This document shows, piece by piece, positions 1-6,660 of a stretch of DNA of 22,897 bases; position 1 is the first letter of the stretch; each line of letters opens with the position of its first letter. A program made the position numbers and the translations under genes. The notes under the pieces are model-generated. The model was not told the origin of the DNA. It saw only the letters and a program-made list of their open reading frames with translations, and did no database searches. This stretch comes from a virus: IMG/VR virus record IMGVR_UViG_3300020001_000009, positions 1-22,897 of that record; one strand, written 5' to 3'.

Positions 1-551
1 TTCAACGACTTTTGCTTATCACACAACTTTAACTTAACATAGTCAACCTGTATCTCCACCTCCTCCGGATTCCCATCATCGTCCAGACCTTCACCTTCTG
101 CTACCTCACGCCGTGTCTGTGTTGTAATTTCTTCAATACAGTATTTTTGCTCCTCTGTCAGCTTATCAAAATCATTTAACGTTATCCATGTATCATGTAA
201 ATGCGCTATGGAACTACGCGCGATCTTAAGATGCTGTTCAATAATCCACGACTTAGATAAGCCGATATTAAACTCTACATTATCACTAAGGTATTTGCAA
301 TATGCCTGTATCCGCTTACGCCTTACTATCTGTGACGCATTGGTTTTCGCGTTATTATCTCCGGCGTTAGGATATAGAACCTGGTACGCACGCCTTCCAT
401 TCCAATCCAATATGTATTCTTTGCAGAATGCGCGATCCTTATCACTAAGGCTCTTAAACATATCGGGCTCCACCTCTCCATCCTCGTCTATAACATCGAC
501 TGCCTTAGACTCCTGTACTTTACCCACTGCCTTAGATTTCTTACCCTTCAT
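1..551 (-). CDS. Terminase small subunit (partial, cut by left edge)
   Basis: This is an open leftward frame starting with ATG at 551 and still open at base 1 (183 codons visible). The product should be the DNA-recognition subunit of the packaging terminase. After a Lys-rich, acidic N-terminal tail of about 32 residues comes a Terminase_2-like helical region: LSDKDRAFCKEYILDWNGRRAY, then a YPNAG turn, then NAKTNASQIVRRKRIQAYCKYL. This fits the family pattern of a Phe-Cys-x-x-Tyr helix, an Asn/Ala helix and a basic final helix. The C-terminal part is acidic (about residues 150-165, rich in E, D and G). Its start overlaps the stop of the upstream small lipoprotein gene by ATGA, which suggests translational coupling. 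The large subunit is expected beyond the left edge but is not visible. The family call comes from reading the translation, not from a search. Confidence 0.75.
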   Translation of the reverse strand, partial: MKGKKSKAVGKVQESKAVDVIDEDGEVEPDMFKSLSDKDRAFCKEYILDWNGRRAYQVLYPNAGDNNAKTNASQIVRRKRIQAYCKYLSDNVEFNIGLSKSWIIEQHLKIARSSIAHLHDTWITLNDFDKLTEEQKYCIEEITTQTRREVAEGEGLDDDGNPEEVEIQVDYVKLKLCDKQKSL

Positions 552-739
552 TGCTTCGGTAGATTAGTCCCGCATCGTACCAACACCACACTATCTTCGG
601 GCGAGATTTTTTCAGCCTTTAAAATTTTTTCACCTTGGGGCCTAACATCCTCCACACTACACGAAAACAAAATAGATAAGACTATAATAGCTATTATTGA
701 TAACGAATACAAAAATGCTTTTAACAAACTTTTTACCAC
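548..739 (-). CDS. Small putative lipoprotein (63 aa)
   Basis: This short leftward gene begins with a GTG codon; no ATG lies in frame upstream before a stop. Residues 1-26 form a signal sequence with a basic start (VKSLLK) and a long hydrophobic stretch. It ends in a lipobox-like L-F-S-C at residues 24-27, so C27 would be the lipidated residue and the mature part is about 37 residues. The stop overlaps the terminase start (ATGA). The function is unknown. Small phage lipoproteins can be outer spanins or superinfection-exclusion factors, but nothing here decides between these. The start codon is the weakest point of the call. Confidence 0.55.
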   Translation of the reverse strand: MVKSLLKAFLYSLSIIAIIVLSILFSCSVEDVRPQGEKILKAEKISPEDSVVLVRCGTNLPKQ

Positions 740-760
740 AGTGGATTTATTTTCTTCCTA

Positions 761-949
761 CTACTTCCTTATAATCATTTCCTCACCGCTAAATGGTACG
801 CCACCTAATGGATATTTAGGTACTGTCTTTCTCCAATCTGCTGAATGCTCATAACAGTACTGAAGTAAAACTATGGCCGCAAAATATTCCTTCGCAATTA
901 ATAGCTTCGTTACCTTTATTAAACATAGCAATTGTAATTTAGTACTCAC
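761..949 (-). CDS. Hypothetical protein (about 62 aa)
   Basis: The leftward frame can start at either of two adjacent GTG codons (952 or 949). The second is preferred because it gives a GTGA overlap with the stop of the upstream Cys-rich gene, the same coupling used by neighbouring genes. The product has a hydrophobic N-terminal half with Leu, Ile, Ala and two Cys (residues about 6-35) and a polar C-terminal part with YPLGGVPFSGEE. I do not recognise a family. Coding status rests on the compact gene spacing. Confidence 0.45.
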   Translation of the reverse strand: MSTKLQLLCLIKVTKLLIAKEYFAAIVLLQYCYEHSADWRKTVPKYPLGGVPFSGEEMIIRK

Positions 950-1299
950 CACAACGGATTATTTTTCTTTGGGCAGTGCTGTCCTGGTATTCTTGCTTTC
1001 TTCATTAAACCACAACCACAAAGTCCACACGTCCCTTTAGTATTATACATTGGACACGGCCCCTGCCGACACAATTTTAAGCGCTGCTCCATCAAACTCT
1101 CATTCGCATTTACTAATTGTAATACTGTGCCTTGAACTATTCCAACTACATCCATAAACTTATAATTAAAAAACCATTCCGGCAAACGAACAATTTTAAG
1201 CCCTGCGCTGGGCGTTCGTCCTCTAGGGAATGGTTTTACGGTTGTTTCACCATGATGTAAAATTACTATAAAATTTAGGGCTTTGCTAATGCCTACCAT
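946..1299 (-). CDS. Cys-rich, probable zinc-binding small protein
   Basis: The last 50 residues hold a cluster of cysteines: MEQRLKLCRQGPCPMYN, then GTCGLCGCGLMKKARIPG, then CPKKN. This is a C-x4-C then C-x2-C-x-C layout followed by a last Cys. It resembles a recurring type of small phage protein with a metal-binding C-terminus, often listed as a hypothetical zinc-ribbon-like protein. The longest frame begins at a TTG at 1323. I prefer the in-frame ATG at 1299 (117 aa), because the TTG lies inside one of the CTCGGTAACAAAAA repeats that characterise the upstream control region. The role is unknown. The N-terminal half carries no motif I recognise. Confidence 0.6.
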   Translation of the reverse strand: MVGISKALNFIVILHHGETTVKPFPRGRTPSAGLKIVRLPEWFFNYKFMDVVGIVQGTVLQLVNANESLMEQRLKLCRQGPCPMYNTKGTCGLCGCGLMKKARIPGQHCPKKNNPLW

Positions 1300-1394
1300 T
1301 TTGCTTAAAGTCCTCGGTAACAAAAAAAGTCCCGTAAAGGTAGTCTATACAAAATATTGTGTGGCTACTCTTAGAGAATATTTTTTGTTATCGT

Positions 1395-1437
1395 GTTACC
1401 GAGTTGGTTATCAAGCAGTTACAAGCGACTCGGTAAC
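1395..1437. repeat. Perfect 10-bp inverted repeat (arms GTTACCGAGT / ACTCGGTAAC)
   Basis: The two arms lie at 1395-1404 and 1428-1437, with 23 nt between them. They are an exact inverted pair of the iteron word. As RNA, the leftward transcript could form a hairpin here. As DNA, the layout suits a dimeric binding protein. Confidence 0.7.
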
Positions 1438-1498
1438 AAGGGTAACAAAAACCTAAACCCATACTGTGTACTTTTGACCTAAAAATTTGCTGTTTTTT

Positions 1499-1549
1499 CT
1501 CGGTAACAAAAACCTATACAGCCCTAAAAAGTAAGTTTTTGTTACCGAG
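1499..1549. repeat. Perfect 14-bp inverted repeat downstream of the primase-helicase gene
   Basis: Arm CTCGGTAACAAAAA (1499-1512) and its exact inverted partner TTTTTGTTACCGAG (1536-1549) are separated by 23 nt. It begins 28 nt past the stop of the PrimPol-helicase gene on the leftward transcript. It could act as an mRNA 3' stem-loop or as paired protein-binding sites. It lacks the short loop and trailing U-run of a classic terminator. Confidence 0.7.
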
Positions 1550-1576
1550 TTTTACCATCAATTTCATTAAATTTTG

Positions 1577-3976
1577 TTAAACGTTACTTCGCCCTACTTT
1601 AATAACATGTAGATATATACCGCGTTCCGAGTCTCCATTTTGCAGTTTATATAATGTTTCAACTATTCCTATATTCTTTAAATCTTCGGCAAAGTGTTTA
1701 CGAATTTGTATTTTAATCTCTGGTACATAACCGCCTTCTTCAGTCACGAGCCATTCCCGATATAAGCCATACATTTTCGATATACTTATAAGTTCTATAT
1801 CAAGTTTAGGGTTTTGTTTTTGTAATTTTTGTAACGCCGTAAACTTATTACTTTTTTCCTCGCTTACTTTAGGTACAATGTATCGTGACCTAAACCACAG
1901 TATTGCATCTTTATCCCGCATATGAAAGTCCTCAGTAGCTTTGCGCATTGCGTCTGTTATTTTAATTTGCCCGCCATTCTCGATTAGGTGTTTGATTCCA
2001 ATATTTAGTATATGGTTAAAAATACCTGCTAGTTCATTGTCATATATCGCAGGCATTACAGTGTTATCTTTTTCCACTCTCACGTCCATTGCGATAGTAA
2101 TAAGACGGCGGGCAACAGCCGGATTAAAAACACTATAACTAAATCTATTCATAGCAATAAGCAATCTACCATAATTTATTACAGGCCTCCTTGTTACGTG
2201 CATCTGCCATCCTGGTAACGGCTCTTGTGCTGCGACCTTTAATAGCATCTCTAATTTTTGAAATGGTTGAGAGTCGAAATCGTATGCAAGTAGTTTATTC
2301 TCCATTTGCATCGCTTGCGTTTGTGCCTCTGCCGTCCCACCGAATAATATACCCGCCGATACTGCGGCAGAATTTTCGAGCCCAATGACCCGGCGCGTGA
2401 TTTCAATGAGCGACGATTTGCCCGTACTTGTATCGCCAACCAATAGCATAATGATATCTGCTCTATGCTTGGAAAGACAAGACGCCACAAATGCAAAGTA
2501 AGCTGTGTGTAACGTCTTGTCCGGTATCTGAGTGTTAATCCACTGGTCAAACTTAGGACAAAGCGCCGCCGGTTCGTAGCAGTACGGTAAAAGTGTAGTG
2601 AAATTATAGGACGACTCATGGTCAAGCAATTTACGTTTACCAGTTTTTATATTCACATGCAACACTCCATTCTCTAGGTTTATAAATATCCCATCGTGTA
2701 AGTTACCCGTACGTGGCTCTAAAGCATCCCGCATAGTAATTAACTTAAGTTCCCGTATTGCCATATCCAAATACGGCAACGTCCTGAGTAATTTACGGTA
2801 ACGATCTTCCACGTCACTACGATCCACAAAATTATTAAGCAGGTCCACCACATATTTAGCGTTACGCTTAATCCAATGCGTCTGCTCAAATATATAAAAG
2901 CTAGCCTGATCGATGCAACATATTTCAACGTGTTGGAGGAACGCAGACACGAGCGTATGAACATGCTCCGGCATCCTTTCCTTCTTACTAAGCGTTAATT
3001 CAAACTCTTTAGAACTTGGTAAAGGGTGGGCCTTAAGCGTTGCCAAAGTGCTAAGGTCGTTAAGGCCATTATCCGCGCATATTTTAAAAAACGTAGCGAT
3101 AGTGATTTTACGATCACGCGGAGTCACCTCGCCATTACAAAAGTTTTCATATTGTGTCTCTATTGTGTCTGCGTTATACTTAGGACTAAACTGGCTTAAC
3201 CTGTTAAACATATCATAACCCTTCACACCGAATGCGTTTGCAAACGCTTTACCAATCTTAAACCATTCCGGGTTGTCACCCGTAATATCTAGTTCCTTAT
3301 CCTCTAGTTGTTTAACGTATGCCTCGGCTTGGTCCCAGGTCTCTTGATCGGCGGGGCCGTGTTGGCGAATTTTTTTTGGCTTAGAATTTTTTTCGGCCTT
3401 ACGGTATGGCTGGAGAATGGAAATAAGCTGCGCGTGTTGTTTGGTGGTAAGCGGTTTAAGTTTTAATAAATCACCGTGTTCAAGTTGGTACTTCTTAGAA
3501 TTACTAAGGTAGCATGCAATAAACCGCTTCGAATAATATAGTTCGATCCAGTTAGCTCCACCTAGTCCCGTCCAATCCGGCTGATTGTCTTCACGTTTTT
3601 CGTAAAGGAAGTATATGTGATACCCATCCGATTTGGTTTTTTCCACTACGACATTGGCGGCCATTTTTTTAATAATGGAATTTTTTAGCTCCAAAGTCTC
3701 TGCGGGCGTGACCTTCTTAGTATCCAGGTCAATGCAGCATAAGTTACCGTGCCCCAGGTAAAACCCGCAGTGAGACCGAGAAAGAATGCTGGCGCTAAAG
3801 GTAGAATGGTACACGGTTAGAAGTGGGTCTGCCATTTCCGCCGCGTACCCCCACTTAATCTTATTAGTCGGGTTTGGCTTACGTTTCCATCCTATCGGCG
3901 CATTGGTGGCACGCGCCGCTCGCAGGATAACAAAGCCACGGTCGTATAGCTTTTTAATCTCGGATTCATTACTCAT
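1577..3976 (-). CDS. PrimPol-SF3 (D5-like) primase-helicase, 799 aa
   Basis: This is a multidomain replication protein expected to prime and unwind phage DNA. The N-terminal prim-pol-like domain (about residues 1-190) has the acidic pair CIDLDTK (D83, D85) and KSDGYHIYF with H120. A PriCT_2-like middle (about 210-305) has EWFKIGKAFAN and RLSQFSPKYNADT. The C-terminal superfamily 3 helicase (about 400-640) has Walker A GDTSTGKS (514-521), Walker B KLLAYDFDS (561-569), motif C LLIAMN (605-610) and an arginine-finger candidate at ARRL (R623/R624). All key residues are present, so it should be active. ATG at 3976 overlaps the upstream stop (ATGA). A repeat-rich non-coding block follows directly downstream. 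Confidence 0.9.
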   Translation of the reverse strand: MSNESEIKKLYDRGFVILRAARATNAPIGWKRKPNPTNKIKWGYAAEMADPLLTVYHSTFSASILSRSHCGFYLGHGNLCCIDLDTKKVTPAETLELKNSIIKKMAANVVVEKTKSDGYHIYFLYEKREDNQPDWTGLGGANWIELYYSKRFIACYLSNSKKYQLEHGDLLKLKPLTTKQHAQLISILQPYRKAEKNSKPKKIRQHGPADQETWDQAEAYVKQLEDKELDITGDNPEWFKIGKAFANAFGVKGYDMFNRLSQFSPKYNADTIETQYENFCNGEVTPRDRKITIATFFKICADNGLNDLSTLATLKAHPLPSSKEFELTLSKKERMPEHVHTLVSAFLQHVEICCIDQASFYIFEQTHWIKRNAKYVVDLLNNFVDRSDVEDRYRKLLRTLPYLDMAIRELKLITMRDALEPRTGNLHDGIFINLENGVLHVNIKTGKRKLLDHESSYNFTTLLPYCYEPAALCPKFDQWINTQIPDKTLHTAYFAFVASCLSKHRADIIMLLVGDTSTGKSSLIEITRRVIGLENSAAVSAGILFGGTAEAQTQAMQMENKLLAYDFDSQPFQKLEMLLKVAAQEPLPGWQMHVTRRPVINYGRLLIAMNRFSYSVFNPAVARRLITIAMDVRVEKDNTVMPAIYDNELAGIFNHILNIGIKHLIENGGQIKITDAMRKATEDFHMRDKDAILWFRSRYIVPKVSEEKSNKFTALQKLQKQNPKLDIELISISKMYGLYREWLVTEEGGYVPEIKIQIRKHFAEDLKNIGIVETLYKLQNGDSERGIYLHVIKVGRSNV

Positions 3977-4176
3977 AACATATTATTGTAATCAAGTATG
4001 AGTTTATTTTTTAGATTATGGAAAACCTCATACAAGATACTGGTATCATGGATGGGGATACTTGCAATTAATATTTTATCCCGTTCGCGGTATGCTTCAA
4101 GCGTAGAGCCGTCATAAACAAGTGAAAAGGTTTTACTGTAGTAGCAGTAAATGTCGGTTAAGCGTAAGTTTGTCAT
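3973..4176 (-). CDS. Hypothetical protein (67 aa)
   Basis: This small leftward gene lies between the DUF4406-like gene (12-nt gap) and the primase-helicase, whose start overlaps its stop (ATGA). The predicted product is Tyr/Leu/Ile-rich with mixed charge, and I recognise no motif. It has no signal peptide or membrane segment. Coupling to the primase-helicase suggests it belongs to the replication operon. Its role is unknown. Confidence 0.6.
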   Translation of the reverse strand: MTNLRLTDIYCYYSKTFSLVYDGSTLEAYRERDKILIASIPIHDTSILYEVFHNLKNKLILDYNNML

Positions 4177-4188
4177 TTGGTTTGTTTT

Positions 4189-4500
4189 TTAATGTATAAC
4201 AATAGGAATATTAAGCTCTTGGCAAAGCGCAATTTCAGTCATACAGCCATTTGAATTTTCATAATCGCCGTATACCCATAACTCATCGATACATGTTCTA
4301 ATAACGTGCGTATCGTTAGCTATGCCGCGCTTACGTTCGGCGGGTACGGTATCATCTAATGCCAGTATATCTGTGTAATACGGGGCAAGTGGTACAACGT
4401 CTGCGTGTGTGAGATTTATATGGCGGATAATTTTTATAACCTCCGCGAGATTGTGTTGTATGTTACCGCTAATTGGGTGGGCGATGTAGACGATTTTCAT
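4189..4500 (-). CDS. DUF4406 / nucleoside 2-deoxyribosyltransferase-like protein (103 aa)
   Basis: The product opens with VYIAHPISG (residues 4-12), the nucleotide-binding start typical of DUF4406 and related nucleoside 2-deoxyribosyltransferases. Near its end it has DELWVYGDYENSNGCMTEI, matching the family's 'lwvyG..S.G...Ei' segment with the catalytic-type Glu. The length (about 100 aa) suits the family. Known relatives cleave or exchange the glycosidic bond of deoxynucleosides. The exact substrate here cannot be read from the sequence. The gene shares an ATGA overlap with the upstream adenine methyltransferase, so it may serve nucleotide metabolism or DNA modification. Confidence 0.75.
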   Translation of the reverse strand: MKIVYIAHPISGNIQHNLAEVIKIIRHINLTHADVVPLAPYYTDILALDDTVPAERKRGIANDTHVIRTCIDELWVYGDYENSNGCMTEIALCQELNIPIVIH

Positions 4501-5201
4501 AAGGTAAAAAGTTTTTCGGTACGATCTTTAACTCCGTTAATCGCATTAAGGCGAACTTTATGTGACTTTTCAAACACACATTTAAAATCCTTTGGCATAC
4601 GGTATTCAGAGATGAAAATTTGGCGCCCTTTTGCTTTTTGAAGTCTGCACCAATCATAAAACTCGTTACCGTTAAATGGATCAGTTTTGTAATTTTGTGT
4701 CCCCGCGTAAGGCGGATCACAGTATATAATGCTATCGCCGGGAATGCGTAGGGTTTTATAGTCAGAGAGAAAAAAGTTAACTTCCTGTAATAAAGGCACT
4801 TGTACAATAAACGATGCATACACTTGTGCATTCATTTTGCTAATTGAATAGTACCCGCCCTTAACCCGTTCATGGCGAGCGATTGAATTAAAGAAGCCAC
4901 CGCCAAACGAAAACCCAAAACCAACATAGCCACGTAGGGCGAGGTCATTTGATTTATCACGCACCATTAACCAATCCTCCTCTTTAATGTATTTAGGTTG
5001 AAGCCAACCGTTTTGCATAGCTTTAAACATTGCGATAATCTCTGGCATAGCGTCAGCGGCAATACGCGGACCGGTAACTTTATCTGTTATATTACATCCA
5101 CCACAAAATGGTTCCACAAACCACTGATTTGGTTTACGGTCTTTAAGTATAACTGGTAAAATATATTTAGCTATTCTACCTTTGCTTCCCATATATCTCA
5201 T
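4497..5201 (-). CDS. D12-class (Dam-like) DNA adenine N6-methyltransferase, 234 aa
   Basis: The protein has the Dam-family order of motifs: MRYMGSKGRIAKYI at the N-terminus, SAM-binding motif I FVEPFCGGCNI (residues 28-38), catalytic motif IV IIYCDPPYAGT (158-168), and the C-terminal ISEYRMP and RTEKLF elements. It should transfer a methyl group from SAM to adenine N6; the target site is not predictable. It is slightly shorter than E. coli Dam (278 aa) but nothing essential is missing. It overlaps the ParB-like gene upstream and the DUF4406 gene downstream by ATGA, forming a coupled modification block. No restriction enzyme is nearby, so a protective or regulatory orphan role is more likely than a full R-M system. 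Confidence 0.9.
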   Translation of the reverse strand: MRYMGSKGRIAKYILPVILKDRKPNQWFVEPFCGGCNITDKVTGPRIAADAMPEIIAMFKAMQNGWLQPKYIKEEDWLMVRDKSNDLALRGYVGFGFSFGGGFFNSIARHERVKGGYYSISKMNAQVYASFIVQVPLLQEVNFFLSDYKTLRIPGDSIIYCDPPYAGTQNYKTDPFNGNEFYDWCRLQKAKGRQIFISEYRMPKDFKCVFEKSHKVRLNAINGVKDRTEKLFTL

Positions 5202-5830
5202 AACTTTCTTAGCGCCTTAAGCACCGTGTCAGATGTGGAAACAGTCTTATATCTAACCTTTAATTTTTCTTCAATCTTACGAAATTCAGCCTCTTGCTTT
5301 TTATTAAAATACAAAGTTACTGGGTATTCATCAGACTCTATGAGTACTGGAGTATCTGGCGAATTTTTTTCATCTTTAGAATTTTTCGCCATGTTCCCCA
5401 TCGTACTTAGCTTTTCCATAGGCACTTCAAGCCCGTATTTTTCAAAAAACGATTTTGTTGTACCGAGTTCTTTTTCTATACGGTTCATGTCCACGTCCCC
5501 AGCTTTTGCCAGATCAAATATTGCACTCATTTCTTTAAACTCCGATGCTGTTAACAGCCGTGACGGCAGTGAGGCCCAAATTTTTGTTTCCCTATTATCT
5601 TTTGCCTGTTCTAAGCGGCTATTGCCATCAATAAGAACGAGTTTAGTTATATCACCAAACTTTCCTACATAATTGCATACAACAGTTCCAGCACGGCCAA
5701 AACTTTTTATTGACGCCAGGAACCGCGCCTTACCCATATCCGTTTTAATCTTATAGTTTCCGGGCGTGGGTGCAATGGAACTAACAAGAACTTCTTTACT
5801 AATCCATTGAATTGTTGGTTGTTTTTTCAT
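5198..5830 (-). CDS. ParB/sulfiredoxin-fold N-terminal domain protein (210 aa)
   Basis: The first 110 residues follow the ParB-N pattern: a 'vssIaptPgNYKIKTdmGkarFLaSIksFG' region (about 15-45), then the hallmark LVLIDGNSRLEQA (65-76, with GNSR). The C-terminal half is charged and ends in a helical segment resembling DNA-binding tails (YPVTLYFNKKQEAEFRKIEE). There is no central HTH of plasmid ParB size, so this is not a partition protein. Phage ParB-like domains of this type commonly sit beside DNA methyltransferases, as here, between cytosine and adenine enzymes with ATGA overlaps on both sides. It might be a nuclease or CTPase-like accessory of modification. The biochemical role is an inference. 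Confidence 0.75.
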   Translation of the reverse strand: MKKQPTIQWISKEVLVSSIAPTPGNYKIKTDMGKARFLASIKSFGRAGTVVCNYVGKFGDITKLVLIDGNSRLEQAKDNRETKIWASLPSRLLTASEFKEMSAIFDLAKAGDVDMNRIEKELGTTKSFFEKYGLEVPMEKLSTMGNMAKNSKDEKNSPDTPVLIESDEYPVTLYFNKKQEAEFRKIEEKLKVRYKTVSTSDTVLKALRKL

Positions 5831-6660
5831 TTGTATAGTTGTTTAAATATATGTTTGATTGTTTGTACATTCCAACCATTACCTAAAACTACGTGACGTT
5901 GGTTAGTTGAAATCCCTTCTGTATAATTATCGGGAAGACCTTGTAATCGTTCTGCTTCGATAGGGAATAATTCGCGGGCCGTTTTCCAGGAGGTTGCTAT
6001 ATGGTTAGAACGTTGATCGCAGAGTAAACAATTAGCTTTCTGCTTTGCAGGATTGTTTTTAATCTGGCCAAAGTTATTAAAATTACATCTGTTTGTTAAA
6101 ATAGCATTACGGTCTAGTTTTATCCAAGGTTGTTGTAATACGGAAGAAAGAAATATTTTTTGATCAACAGGTTGTTGTACTAACCAGTTGCACCAATACA
6201 ACCTAAATCGTGTTTGTGCACTAACTAATGCTGATTGAATTTTAACAGGCTTAACATTCATGTATTTAGTTATAACAGCTTCGCTTTCTTTTTGCATTCT
6301 TACATTTTCAAGTAAAAAGTTTTTCGGTTTACATTCCTTTTTCAATCGGATATATTCATAAAATAGCTTAGAACCTGGATGATCAAAATTTTCCATCTTG
6401 CCTGTAAACGAAAAGCCTTGGCATGGACTACCGCCGATAAATAAATCAATTTTTGGAAAATGTTTTAACCACTTAATCCTTTGTATATCACCTAGTTGTA
6501 TAGTATTCGGAAAGTTTTTTTGCGTGATTTTAATTGATGGTAGATGAATTTCGCTTGCATAATAAGCCCTAACCGATATACCTAATTCCTTTAGAGCTTG
6601 CTGGCCACAGGAAATCCCGTCAAACAAAGAAAGTACTGTAATCGGTTTAATATTTTGCAT
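5827..6660 (-). CDS. DNMT3-like C5-cytosine DNA methyltransferase, 277 aa
   Basis: All core C5-methyltransferase motifs are present in order: motif I VLSLFDGISCGQQAL (9-23), motif IV GGSPCQGFS with catalytic C80, motif VI FLLENV with E118, motif VIII QTRFRLYW (149-156), and motifs IX-X ERLQGLPDNYT and LGNGWNV. The FDG-SCGQQALKELG start and the compact size are closer to DNMT3-type enzymes than to typical bacterial Dcm. The target-recognition stretch between motifs VIII and IX is short (about 70 residues). The start overlaps the polymerase stop by 14 nt, and the stop overlaps the ParB-like start (ATGA). The recognition site cannot be read here. Confidence 0.92.
   Translation of the reverse strand: MQNIKPITVLSLFDGISCGQQALKELGISVRAYYASEIHLPSIKITQKNFPNTIQLGDIQRIKWLKHFPKIDLFIGGSPCQGFSFTGKMENFDHPGSKLFYEYIRLKKECKPKNFLLENVRMQKESEAVITKYMNVKPVKIQSALVSAQTRFRLYWCNWLVQQPVDQKIFLSSVLQQPWIKLDRNAILTNRCNFNNFGQIKNNPAKQKANCLLCDQRSNHIATSWKTARELFPIEAERLQGLPDNYTEGISTNQRHVVLGNGWNVQTIKHIFKQLYK

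Larger units (their letters stand above)
1313..1549. repeat. Iteron-like block: five copies of CTCGGTAACAAAAA-type repeat
   Basis: The non-coding gap between the PrimPol-helicase stop (1577) and the next gene holds five copies of a roughly 10-14 bp word. Copies on the + strand begin at 1313 (CTCGGTAACAAAAA), 1428 (ACTCGGTAAC, followed at 1441 by GGTAACAAAAACCTA) and 1499 (CTCGGTAACAAAAACCTA). Copies in the opposite orientation lie at 1395-1404 (GTTACCGAGT) and 1536-1549 (TTTTTGTTACCGAG). A degenerate copy may lie at 1381-1393. Multiple same-sequence sites in mixed orientation next to a primase-helicase gene suggest binding sites for an initiator or a repressor. An origin of replication is an inference. 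Confidence 0.7.

Noticed and set aside
208-567. Rightward 119-codon frame
   Set aside because: It lies antisense to the terminase small-subunit frame, which has recognisable domain sequence and coupled gene overlaps. The rightward product is a low-complexity Leu/Ser-rich shadow.
5834-5841. AACTATAC before the ParB-like start on the minus strand
   Set aside because: It is a partial match to the box, lies inside the end of the cytosine methyltransferase gene, and is constrained by that coding sequence.
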